The notes below the pieces were generated by a model, which worked only from the letters and a program-made list of their open reading frames with translations, was not told the DNA's origin and made no database searches. The position numbers were made by a program, and so were the translations under genes. A stretch of DNA of 64,000 nt from Pseudomonas sp. S09G 359 (GTDB lineage: Bacteria; Pseudomonadota; Gammaproteobacteria; Pseudomonadales; Pseudomonadaceae), in NCBI RefSeq assembly GCF_002843605.1, contig NZ_CP025263.1, positions 5,485,501 through 5,549,500 on the forward strand, given 5' to 3'. This document shows, piece by piece, positions 38,473 through 46,346 of the stretch (position 1 is the stretch's first letter; each line of letters begins with the position of its first letter).

Positions 38473-39207
38473 ATGATGAACGCCATCCTGGCCTTGCGCC
38501 CTGACGACAAACAATCGACCCCGCTGTACCTGCAACTGGCCCGTAGCCTTGAAGCGGCGATCCATGCCGGCCAATGGAAATCCGAACAGGCGCTGCCCTC
38601 GGAGCGGGCCCTCAGCGAGCAACTGAGCATTTCCCGGGTCACCGCGCGCAAGGCGCTGGAAGTACTTTTTGAACAAGGCTTGATCCGCCGCAGCCAAGGC
38701 TCCGGGACCTTTATCACGCCGCGCCTTGAACAACCGCTGTCACGCCTGTCTGGCTTCAGCGAGATGCTGCGGCTCAAGGGCTTTGTGCCGGGTTCGCAGT
38801 GGCTGGAGCGCGACATCACCTCGCCCACCCCCGAAGAGTTGATCCGCCTGTGCCTTTCGCACACCGACAAGGTGGCGCGGCTCAAGCGCTTGCGCAAAGC
38901 CGATGACACGGTGATGGCGATTGAAATGACCGCGATTCCCGCCTCGGTGCTGCCGCACCCGCAAAACCTCGGCAGCTCGCTGTACGAATACCTCGAGAGC
39001 ATCGGCAAACCCATCGTCCGCGCCTTGCAACACATCCAGGCCATCAACGCCTCGGACGAATTCGCCCAGTTGGTGGGCATCGCCCCCGGCACCGCCATGT
39101 TGCTGATGACCCGGGTGGGCTACACCGCCGACAACACGCCAATCGAAATCACCGACACCTACTGCCGCAACGACTACTACGACTTCGTCGCAGAGCTTCG
39201 ACGCTAG
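38473..39207 (+). CDS. nagR: GntR/HutC-family regulator of N-acetylglucosamine genes
   Basis: The 244-residue protein has an N-terminal winged helix (about 1-75: ALPSERALSEQLSISRVTARKALEVL with the recognition helix SRVTARKAL) and a C-terminal UTRA effector domain (LSRLSGFSEMLRLKGF to the end), the NagR/YvoA design. It heads the nag operon and probably represses it, including itself, by the two operators just upstream. Two adjacent ATGs (38473, 38476) serve as start. Confidence 0.92.
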   Translation: MMNAILALRPDDKQSTPLYLQLARSLEAAIHAGQWKSEQALPSERALSEQLSISRVTARKALEVLFEQGLIRRSQGSGTFITPRLEQPLSRLSGFSEMLRLKGFVPGSQWLERDITSPTPEELIRLCLSHTDKVARLKRLRKADDTVMAIEMTAIPASVLPHPQNLGSSLYEYLESIGKPIVRALQHIQAINASDEFAQLVGIAPGTAMLLMTRVGYTADNTPIEITDTYCRNDYYDFVAELRR

Positions 39208-39219
39208 AGAGAACTGTCC

Positions 39220-40326
39220 ATGTCCGAAGACAACATCCTCACGCCCCAAGGCTGGGTGCGCGGCCGCCTCGTGCACGCGCATGGCAAGGTCACCGCCATT
39301 GAAGGCGTGCCCTGCGACCCCGCCGACAACGACCTGCCCTACCTGCTGCCAGGCTTTATCGACCTGCATGTGCACGGCGGCGGCGGCAAGGACATCATGG
39401 AAGGCGCGACCGCCTTCGAAACCATCACCCGCACCCATGTGCGCTTTGGCACCACCTCGCTGCTGGCCACCACCATGACCGCGCCGCCCGAGGAAATCTC
39501 CCGCGTACTCGGTGAACTCGGCACGTTCTGCGAGCAACGGCCTACCGGCAGCGCCCGTGTACTCGGCGTGCACCTGGAAGGGCCCTACATCAATCCGGGA
39601 AAACTCGGCGCGCAACCCAACTTCGCCCACACCGCGTTGATGGCCGAAGTCGAGGACTACCTGCGCCTGGCGCCGATCCGGGTGATCACCATCGCCCCGG
39701 AAATCGCCGGCCATGACGGCCTGATCCGCGCGCTCAGCCAGCGCGGCGTGCGCATGCAGATCGGCCACACCCTGGGCAGCTATGAAGAAGGCGTCGCCGC
39801 CCTCGCCGCCGGCGCTACCAGCTTCACCCATTTGTATAACGCCATGAGCCCGCTGCATCACCGCGAGCCAGGCATCGTCGGTGCCGCGCTGGCCCACGCC
39901 CAATACGCAGAACTGATCCCGGACTTGCTGCACGTGCACCCCGGCGCCATGCGCGTGGCCCTGCGCTCGATCCCCTGCCTGTATTGCGTCACCGACTCCA
40001 CCGCCGCCGCCGGCATGCCCGATGGCGAATACAAGCTGGGCAGCCACACCGTGACCAAATGCCTGGGCGGCGTACGCCTGGCTGATGGCACCCTGGCCGG
40101 CAGCACGCTGACCATGGACCAGGCGCTGCGCAACCTGGTGAAAATCGGCCTGCCGATCAGCGAAGCCTCACAGCGCCTGTCGCAATTTCCTGCGGACTAC
40201 CTGGGCCTGGAACAACGTGGTCGCCTGCAGCCCGGCAGCTTTGCCGACTGTGTGCGCCTGGACCGCTCCCTGCACCTCACCGACGTAATGGTCGAAGGAG
40301 ACACCATTGACTTCAAAAATGCTTGA
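39220..40326 (+). CDS. nagA: N-acetylglucosamine-6-phosphate deacetylase
   Basis: NagA removes acetate from GlcNAc-6-P. The 368-residue amidohydrolase has LPGFIDLHVHGGGGKDIMEG (metal-site region, residues ~45-65), HLEGPYINPGKLGAQ with the metal-ligand Glu near 125, IGHTLGSYEEG and HLYNAMSPLHHREPG with the further His ligands, and TDSTAAAGMPDGEY with the catalytic Asp near 265. It begins 12 bases after nagR and its end overlaps the next gene by 20 bases. Confidence 0.96.
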   Translation: MSEDNILTPQGWVRGRLVHAHGKVTAIEGVPCDPADNDLPYLLPGFIDLHVHGGGGKDIMEGATAFETITRTHVRFGTTSLLATTMTAPPEEISRVLGELGTFCEQRPTGSARVLGVHLEGPYINPGKLGAQPNFAHTALMAEVEDYLRLAPIRVITIAPEIAGHDGLIRALSQRGVRMQIGHTLGSYEEGVAALAAGATSFTHLYNAMSPLHHREPGIVGAALAHAQYAELIPDLLHVHPGAMRVALRSIPCLYCVTDSTAAAGMPDGEYKLGSHTVTKCLGGVRLADGTLAGSTLTMDQALRNLVKIGLPISEASQRLSQFPADYLGLEQRGRLQPGSFADCVRLDRSLHLTDVMVEGDTIDFKNA

Positions 40327-41329
40327 AGAGGCCTTGGCCTCCGGTGACGCGGTTGCCGCGCAACTGCAACGCCTGGACCCGCTGCTGGAGGAAGTCGCCG
40401 GTCGCCTGCGCCGCCAGCCGCCGCAAGTGGCGATGACCATCGCGCGCGGCAGTTCGGACCACGCCGCCAGCTACTTCGCCTACCTGGCCATGCAACATGT
40501 GGGCATCCCGGTGGCGTCGTTGCCGATGTCGGTGGTGACCTTGTTGCAGGCGCCGTTGAAGGTCAGTGGCCAGGTGGCGTTTGGTTTTTCTCAGTCCGGC
40601 CAAAGCCCGGACCTGGTCAACAGCCTGCGCCTGCTGCGCAAACGTGGAGCCTTGAGCGTCTCGCTGGTCAACGCCGATGACTCGCCGCTGCAAGCCGCGT
40701 GTGAATTTCACCTGCCGTTGTGCGCCGGACCGGAGCTCAGCGTGGCGGCGACCAAAAGCTTTATCGCCACCCTCAGCGCCAGCGCGCAATTGATCGGCCA
40801 CTGGAACCAAGAAGCCGATTTGCTGCAAGCCTGCCGCGCGCTGCCGGATGGCCTGCGCGACGCCGCCGGGCAGGATTGGAGCAGCGCCATCGAGGCGCTG
40901 CGTGGCTGCCAGCAATTGATGGTGATCGGCCGTGGCGCCGGGTTTGCCATCGCCCAGGAAGCCGCGCTCAAGCTCAAGGAAACCTCGGCAATCCAGGCCG
41001 AAGCCTTCAGCAGCGCCGAAGTGCGCCACGGGCCGATGGCCTTGATCGACGCCAACTACCCGCTGCTGATCTTCGCCCCACGCGGCGCCGAACAAGCCGG
41101 CCTGTTGAGCCTGGCCGCCGACATGCGCCAACGCGGCGCCCGCGTGTTACTGGCCGCGCCGGACGATATCAGCGAACGCGACCTGACCCTGAGCCGCGCC
41201 GAACACCCGAGCCTGGACCCGATCCTGGCAATCATGAGTTTCTACGTGATGGCCGCAGGCCTGGCCGTGGCCCGGGGCATGGACCCCGACCAACCGCGCC
41301 ACCTGAGCAAAGTCACCCGCACTCACTGA
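40307..41329 (+). CDS. nagB: SIS-domain glucosamine-6-phosphate deaminase (NagB-II type)
   Basis: The 340-residue protein has two SIS domains like the isomerase half of GlmS, without the glutaminase domain: ARGSSDHAASYFAYLAM and FSQSGQSPDLVNSLRLLRKRG in the first, IGRGAGFAIAQEAALKLKET and EVRHGPMAL in the second. Such proteins deaminate GlcN-6-P to Fru-6-P and replace the unrelated E. coli NagB. The TTG at 40307 is preferred because GAAGGAG sits 6 bases upstream; an ATG at 40319 would leave the ribosome site too far away. Confidence 0.92.
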   Translation: MTSKMLEEALASGDAVAAQLQRLDPLLEEVAGRLRRQPPQVAMTIARGSSDHAASYFAYLAMQHVGIPVASLPMSVVTLLQAPLKVSGQVAFGFSQSGQSPDLVNSLRLLRKRGALSVSLVNADDSPLQAACEFHLPLCAGPELSVAATKSFIATLSASAQLIGHWNQEADLLQACRALPDGLRDAAGQDWSSAIEALRGCQQLMVIGRGAGFAIAQEAALKLKETSAIQAEAFSSAEVRHGPMALIDANYPLLIFAPRGAEQAGLLSLAADMRQRGARVLLAAPDDISERDLTLSRAEHPSLDPILAIMSFYVMAAGLAVARGMDPDQPRHLSKVTRTH

Positions 41330-41343
41330 GTGGCGTTTTCCTG

Positions 41344-43869
41344 ATGAGTACCGTGCCCATGTCCAACAACAATAATGCATTGACCCTCTGCGCCCCCTTA
41401 AGCGGGCCGGTGCTGACCCTGGGCAACGTTCCCGATGAAGTGTTCGCCAGTGGCGCCATGGGCGAGGGTATCGCCATCGACCCGCTGAACGATTGCCTGC
41501 ACGCGCCGTGTGATGGGGTGATCATCCATGTCGCCCGCACCGGCCACGCGCTGACGATTCGCGCGCACAACGGTGCCGAGCTGCTGATGCACGTGGGCAT
41601 CGACACCGTGGAGTTGAATGGCGAAGGCTTTGCGCTGCTGGTCAAGCAAGGCGCGCAAGTGAGCAAGGGCCAGGCGCTGGTGCAGTTTGACCTGGACCGC
41701 ATTGCGCGCCAGTGCAAGAGCCTGGTGAGCCTGATCATTCTGACCAACAGCGAGCGCTTTGAGCTGACGCCGCTCGCGCTGCAAACGGTCAAGCTCGGCG
41801 ACCCGCTGATGCAGGTTGCCGCGCGCGCGACCGCCACCGCGCAAACGGCTGTGGATAACGCCCAGGCCGAAGCCAGCGCCCACGTGCGCATCACCCACCG
41901 TGGCGGTTTGCATGCGCGCCCCGCCGCCCTGGTCCGCAAGGCCGCCCAAGGTTTCAGCAGCCAGGCGCATTTGCACTTCGGCGACAAATCGGCGCCGTGC
42001 GACAGCTTGATTGGCCTGATGGGCCTGGGGATCGGCGAAGGCGACGAGGTGCGCGTGAGCTGTCGCGGCAAAGATGCCGACGCAGCATTGCAGGCGTTGG
42101 TCGCCGCCTTGTCGGTTGCGATTAAAGAGCAGCATCACGCGCCGGTCGTCACCGCGCCACGTCGGGCCACTACCGAAGCGCACGTGCTGCAAGGCGTGTG
42201 CGCGGCACCGGGCCTGGTCTGCGGGCCGCTGTTCCGCCTGGCCGGCATCGAGCTGCCGGCCGACACCGGCACGCATAACCCCGACGAACAACTGCAACGC
42301 CTGGACGCGGCGCTGGAGCAGGTGCGCGGCGAAATCCGCGGCACCCTGGACCACGCCCGCCAACGCCAAGCCGTCGAAGAGGAAGACATCTTCGCCGCCC
42401 ACCTCGCACTGCTCGAAGACCCGGCCCTGCTGGACGCAGCCACCCACGCCATCGAACACGGCAGCGCCGCCACCCATGCCTGGCGCGATGCAATCCAGGC
42501 CCAGTGTGCGGTGTTGCTGGCCTTGGGCAAGCCGTTGTTTGCCGAGCGCTCCAACGACCTGCGCGACTTGCAACAACGCGTGTTGCGCGCGCTGCTGGGC
42601 GAGGCCTGGCACTTCGAATTGCCGGCCGGGGCAATTGTCAGCGCCCATGAGCTGACGCCCTCGGACCTGCTGCAACTGAGCGCGCAACAGGCGGCCGGTA
42701 TCTGCATGGCCGAAGGCGGCGCCACCTCCCATGTGGCCATACTGGCGCGGGGCAAAGGCCTGCCGTGTGTAGTGGCGTTGGGTGCAGACGTGCTGGACGT
42801 GCCCCAAGGCCAACGCGTGGTGCTCGACGCCGCCAACGGTCGCCTGGAACTGGCACCCAGCGACGCCCGTCACGCCGAAGTCCACCAACTGCGTGACGCG
42901 CAAAAGCTGCGGCGCCAGCAGCAACAGGCACACGCCCAATTACCGGCGATCACCAGCGATGGCGTGAGCATTGAAGTGGCCGCCAATGTCGCGTCCAGCA
43001 ACGAGGCCCAAGTGGCCTTTGAAAACGGCGCCGATGGTGTCGGCCTGTTGCGCACCGAGTTCCTGTTCGTCGACCGCCGTACCGCTCCCGACGAACAGGA
43101 ACAGCGTCAGGCCTATCAAGCCGTGCTGGATGCCATGGGGGATAAGTCGGTGATTATCCGCACCATCGACGTCGGCGGCGACAAACAGCTCGACTACCTG
43201 CCGCTGCCCGCCGAGGCCAACCCGGTGCTGGGTCTACGCGGTATTCGCCTGGCCCAGGTGCGCCCGGAGGTGCTCGACCAGCAACTGCGCGCGCTGCTGC
43301 AAGTGTGCCCGCTGGAGCGCTGCCGCATCCTGCTGCCGATGGTCAGCGAGGTGGATGAACTGCTGCAGATTCGCCAGCGCCTGGATGAACTCTGCGTAGA
43401 GCTGGAACTGAACCAGCGCCCCGAGCTTGGGGTAATGATCGAAGTGCCCGCCGCCGCGCTGATGGCTGAGCAATTGGCCAAGCATGCGGACTTTCTGTCC
43501 ATCGGCACCAATGACCTGTCCCAGTACACCCTGGCCATGGACCGCGACCACGCCGGCCTGGCCGCGCGGGTCGATGCCTTGCACCCGGCCCTGCTGCGGC
43601 TGATCGCCCAGACCTGCTCTGGCGCGGCGAAACATGGGCGTTGGGTCGGTGTGTGTGGCGCCCTGGCGTCCGACCCGCTGGCCACGCCGGTACTGGTTGG
43701 CCTGGGGGTCCGCGAGCTGTCGGTCAGCCCGCTGCAAATCGGCGAAATCAAGGACCGCGTCCGCCACCTGGACGCGGCGCAATGCCGGCAATTGAGCCAA
43801 GGCCTGCTCGACCTGAGCAGCGCCAAGGCCGTGCGCCAAGCCTGTCAAACCCACTGGCCGCTGAGCTGA
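41344..43869 (+). CDS. nagF: PTS multiphosphoryl transfer protein EIIA(Glc-type)-HPr-EI
   Basis: One 841-residue chain carries the entire soluble phosphorelay: EIIA-Glc/Crr-like domain (about 1-155, active His83 in LLMHVGIDTVELNG), HPr (about 175-260, His190 in GLHARPAA) and Enzyme I (about 275-835, His463 in GGATSHVAILARG; TNDLSQYTLAMDRDH and the C-terminal PEP-binding barrel). Phosphate from PEP passes EI-HPr-EIIA and on to NagE. I chose the ATG at 41344; another at 41359 is possible and neither has a strong ribosome site. It lies between nagB and nagE. Confidence 0.95.
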   Translation: MSTVPMSNNNNALTLCAPLSGPVLTLGNVPDEVFASGAMGEGIAIDPLNDCLHAPCDGVIIHVARTGHALTIRAHNGAELLMHVGIDTVELNGEGFALLVKQGAQVSKGQALVQFDLDRIARQCKSLVSLIILTNSERFELTPLALQTVKLGDPLMQVAARATATAQTAVDNAQAEASAHVRITHRGGLHARPAALVRKAAQGFSSQAHLHFGDKSAPCDSLIGLMGLGIGEGDEVRVSCRGKDADAALQALVAALSVAIKEQHHAPVVTAPRRATTEAHVLQGVCAAPGLVCGPLFRLAGIELPADTGTHNPDEQLQRLDAALEQVRGEIRGTLDHARQRQAVEEEDIFAAHLALLEDPALLDAATHAIEHGSAATHAWRDAIQAQCAVLLALGKPLFAERSNDLRDLQQRVLRALLGEAWHFELPAGAIVSAHELTPSDLLQLSAQQAAGICMAEGGATSHVAILARGKGLPCVVALGADVLDVPQGQRVVLDAANGRLELAPSDARHAEVHQLRDAQKLRRQQQQAHAQLPAITSDGVSIEVAANVASSNEAQVAFENGADGVGLLRTEFLFVDRRTAPDEQEQRQAYQAVLDAMGDKSVIIRTIDVGGDKQLDYLPLPAEANPVLGLRGIRLAQVRPEVLDQQLRALLQVCPLERCRILLPMVSEVDELLQIRQRLDELCVELELNQRPELGVMIEVPAAALMAEQLAKHADFLSIGTNDLSQYTLAMDRDHAGLAARVDALHPALLRLIAQTCSGAAKHGRWVGVCGALASDPLATPVLVGLGVRELSVSPLQIGEIKDRVRHLDAAQCRQLSQGLLDLSSAKAVRQACQTHWPLS

Positions 43870-43895
43870 CAACAACAAGAAAAAGGAGACCCGCC

Positions 43896-45587
43896 ATGTA
43901 CCAACTATTCATCGAAGGGCTGCAACGCCTGGGCCGTGCATTGATGCTGCCGATCGCCATTTTGCCGATCGCCGGCCTGCTGCTGCGCCTGGGTGACACC
44001 GACCTGCTCAACATCGCCGTGATGCACGACGCGGGGCAAGCGATCTTCGCCAACCTCGCGCTGATCTTCGCCATCGGTATCGCCGTGGGTTTTGCCCGCG
44101 ACAACAACGGCACGGCGGGGCTGGCCGGGGCGATTGGCTACCTGGTGATGGTCTCTACGCTCAAGGTGATGGACAGCAGCATCAACATGGGCATGCTCGC
44201 CGGTATCGCCAGCGGCTTGATGGCGGGGGCGCTGTATAACCGCTTCAAGGACATCAAGCTGCCAGAGTACCTGGCGTTCTTCGGCGGGCGACGGTTTGTG
44301 CCGATTGTTACCGGGTTCTCGGCAGTGGCGCTGGGGGTGATCTTCGGCCTGATCTGGCCGCCGATCCAGCACGGTATCAACAGCTTCGGCGTGTTGCTGA
44401 TGGAAAGCGGCAGCTTCGGCGCGTTCGTGTTCGGCGTGTTCAACCGCCTGCTGATCGTCACCGGCCTGCACCACATCCTCAATAACATGGCGTGGTTTGT
44501 GTTCGGCAGCTTTACCGACCCGCTCACCGGTGCGGTAGTGACCGGCGACCTGACTCGCTACTTTGCCGGCGACCCCAAGGGCGGCCAGTTCATGACCGGC
44601 ATGTTCCCGGTGATGCTGTTCGGCTTGCCCGCCGCGTGCCTGGCGATGTACCGCAATGCCCTGCCGGAGCGGCGCAAAGTCATGGGCGGGATTTTCCTGT
44701 CGATGGCGCTGACCTCGTTCCTCACCGGCGTGACCGAACCGATTGAATTCGCGTTCATGTTCCTCGCGCCGTTCCTGTACCTGATCCACGCGCTGCTCAC
44801 CGGTTTGTCGATGGCCGTGACCAATATGCTCAATATCCACCTGGGCTTTACCTTCTCCGGCGGGTTTATCGACATGGTGCTGGGTTGGGGTAAGTCCACC
44901 AATGGCTGGCTGGTGTTCCCCGTCGGGCTGGCGTATGCGCTGGTGTATTACAGCGTGTTCAACTACTGCATTCGCCGCTTCAATTTGAAGACGCCGGGGC
45001 GTGAGGATATCCAGGTCGCGCCGGCTGAAGCGATGAGCGACAACCAGCGGGCCGGGGCGTATATCCGTGCGCTGGGGGGTGCGGCCAATCTGTTGAGTGT
45101 GGGCGCCTGCACCACGCGTCTGCGCCTGGACATGGTGGATCGCAACAAAGCCGTGGACGCCGAACTGAAAGCCCTGGGCGCCATGGCCGTGGTGCGCCCG
45201 GGCAATGGTGGGAGTTTGCAAGTGGTGGTGGGGCCGCTGGCCGACAGCATTGCCGATGAGATTCGCTTGGCGATGCCGTCGTTTGTTGCCACGGCGCCTG
45301 TGGATAAGCCGGTGGCGGTGAACCTGCATGAAGCGGAAAAATGGCTGATTGCCCTGGGTGGCCGGGCGAATGTGCGCCAGCTGGAAGCCGTGGCCATGAC
45401 CCGGTTGCGGGTGGAGTTGGGGGATGATTCGGTAGTGTCTGAAGCAGACCTGACTGCGCTGGGTTGCCAAGGTGTCAGCCAGCTTGATAGCGGTGTTTGG
45501 CACCTGTTGATTGGTGACAAGGCATCGGGGTTGGGTGAGGCGTTGGAGCGGTTGGTCGGTAGCCGTGAGGTGGGCGCCGGGGTGTAG
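43896..45587 (+). CDS. nagE: PTS N-acetylglucosamine transporter EIIC-EIIB with an extra cysteine-less EIIB-like domain
   Basis: NagE imports and phosphorylates GlcNAc. The 563-residue protein has an EIIC domain of about ten helices (1-365; IEFAFMFLAPFLYLIHALLTG and GVTEPIEF with the substrate-site Glu), an EIIB domain (about 385-465) with the phospho-Cys405 in GACTTRLRLDM, and a second EIIB-like domain (about 480-555) where the Cys position is Ala500 (AVAMTRLRVEL). Only the first EIIB can carry phosphate. Strong AAAAGGAG ribosome site. Last gene of the nag operon. Confidence 0.94.
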   Translation: MYQLFIEGLQRLGRALMLPIAILPIAGLLLRLGDTDLLNIAVMHDAGQAIFANLALIFAIGIAVGFARDNNGTAGLAGAIGYLVMVSTLKVMDSSINMGMLAGIASGLMAGALYNRFKDIKLPEYLAFFGGRRFVPIVTGFSAVALGVIFGLIWPPIQHGINSFGVLLMESGSFGAFVFGVFNRLLIVTGLHHILNNMAWFVFGSFTDPLTGAVVTGDLTRYFAGDPKGGQFMTGMFPVMLFGLPAACLAMYRNALPERRKVMGGIFLSMALTSFLTGVTEPIEFAFMFLAPFLYLIHALLTGLSMAVTNMLNIHLGFTFSGGFIDMVLGWGKSTNGWLVFPVGLAYALVYYSVFNYCIRRFNLKTPGREDIQVAPAEAMSDNQRAGAYIRALGGAANLLSVGACTTRLRLDMVDRNKAVDAELKALGAMAVVRPGNGGSLQVVVGPLADSIADEIRLAMPSFVATAPVDKPVAVNLHEAEKWLIALGGRANVRQLEAVAMTRLRVELGDDSVVSEADLTALGCQGVSQLDSGVWHLLIGDKASGLGEALERLVGSREVGAGV

Positions 45588-45610
45588 AGGTGCAGTGACT
45601 GTTCTGGCCT

Positions 45611-45687
45611 ATTCGCGAGCAAGCCCGCTCCCACATTTTGATGTGTGAATACATTCAAATGTGGGAGCGGGCTTGCTCGCGAATGGC
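45611..45687. repeat. REP doublet, GCGGGCTTGCTCGC type
   Basis: ATTCGCGAGCAAGCCCGCTC and its exact reverse complement, ending at 45687, enclose a spacer with TTTTGATGTG/CATTCAAATG. The best-conserved REP pair in the window, placed between the convergent nagE and DUF6124 genes. Confidence 0.92.
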
Positions 45688-45703
45688 CCTCACAGGCACC
45701 TGA

Positions 45704-45967
45704 TTACTTCTGCTCAGGCACCTCAAACAAATCCAACACCCGATCCACCATCAACTGAATCCCTTCCACCATCCGATGAATCCCCAGCACCGCATCGCGT
45801 TGCGGGCCGTCGACTTCAAAAGCCAGATTACCCGCCAGCGCCTGCACTGATGCCAGGTCTTGAGAGGCGTTGGCCAGCAGGGTTTCGCTGTTCAGGTTGG
45901 GGAGTAAGGTGAAAAGTTGGTCAGTGGGCTGAGAGTTAGATGGGGGATTTGGACTGTCTTTGATCAT
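45704..45967 (-). CDS. DUF6124-type small protein
   Basis: The 87-residue product starting MIKDSPNPPSNSQPTDQLFT has a disordered Ser/Pro-rich N-terminus and then a helical region LANASQDLASVQALAGNLAF ... HRMVEGIQLMVDRVLDLFE typical of the DUF6124 group found in Pseudomonas. Function unknown. GAGGAG lies 8 bases before the ATG. It stands next to, but diverges from, the giant toxin-like gene. Confidence 0.7.
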   Translation of the reverse strand: MIKDSPNPPSNSQPTDQLFTLLPNLNSETLLANASQDLASVQALAGNLAFEVDGPQRDAVLGIHRMVEGIQLMVDRVLDLFEVPEQK

Positions 45968-45978
45968 GGTAATGCTCC

Positions 45979-46155
45979 TCAAATAATGGGAACTACCAAC
46001 ATCACTTGCAGATGATGGGTGGCAGCTGTGCGCAGGCCTGCAAGACCAAGGAAGGAGCCTCCCGGGTAGACCCAAAGGTCTCCCGCACACAGCCACCATA
46101 AAGCGATGACTATGAAAAGCGCCACGATTATAGCGGCGCTTATGAGCTCCAACAT
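45979..46155 (-). CDS. possible 58-residue single-helix membrane protein
   Basis: From the ATG at 46155 the product MLELISAAIIVALFIVIALW has one long membrane segment followed by a short polar tail (WVYPGGSFLGLAGLRTAATH). It ends 11 bases before the DUF6124 start, so the two could be co-transcribed. No clear ribosome site, and an overlapping plus-strand frame is also open, so this is only a candidate. It would be the nearest membrane partner of the giant toxin-like protein. Confidence 0.3.
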   Translation of the reverse strand: MLELISAAIIVALFIVIALWWLCAGDLWVYPGGSFLGLAGLRTAATHHLQVMLVVPII

Positions 46156-46346
46156 AATTTCGGCGGGCTTGCAGTCCCGGTCGCTGAATTGGCAGCGACC
46201 CACGAAGACTATTCAAGCCAGTTCCGAGGGACAACCTGAAAACCTCGTAGGAAAACGCCTTACAACACGACTATCTATCTACAGCCCCGCCCCCCATCAC
46301 CTTCCCCAAGCTGAGGCTTCTAACCCTTAGCATGGAGAATGTGCCG

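Noticed and set aside
40720..41343. N-terminal extension of nagF by about 200 residues
   Set aside because: The extension lies within nagB in another frame, is Arg/Pro-rich and unlike any PTS domain; the EIIA domain begins right after the ATG at 41344.
46106..46330. 74-codon plus-strand frame upstream of the toxin gene
   Set aside because: It overlaps the 58-codon membrane candidate on the other strand, lacks a ribosome site, and its Pro/Ser-rich C-terminal part looks random. Not excluded, but weaker than the alternative.
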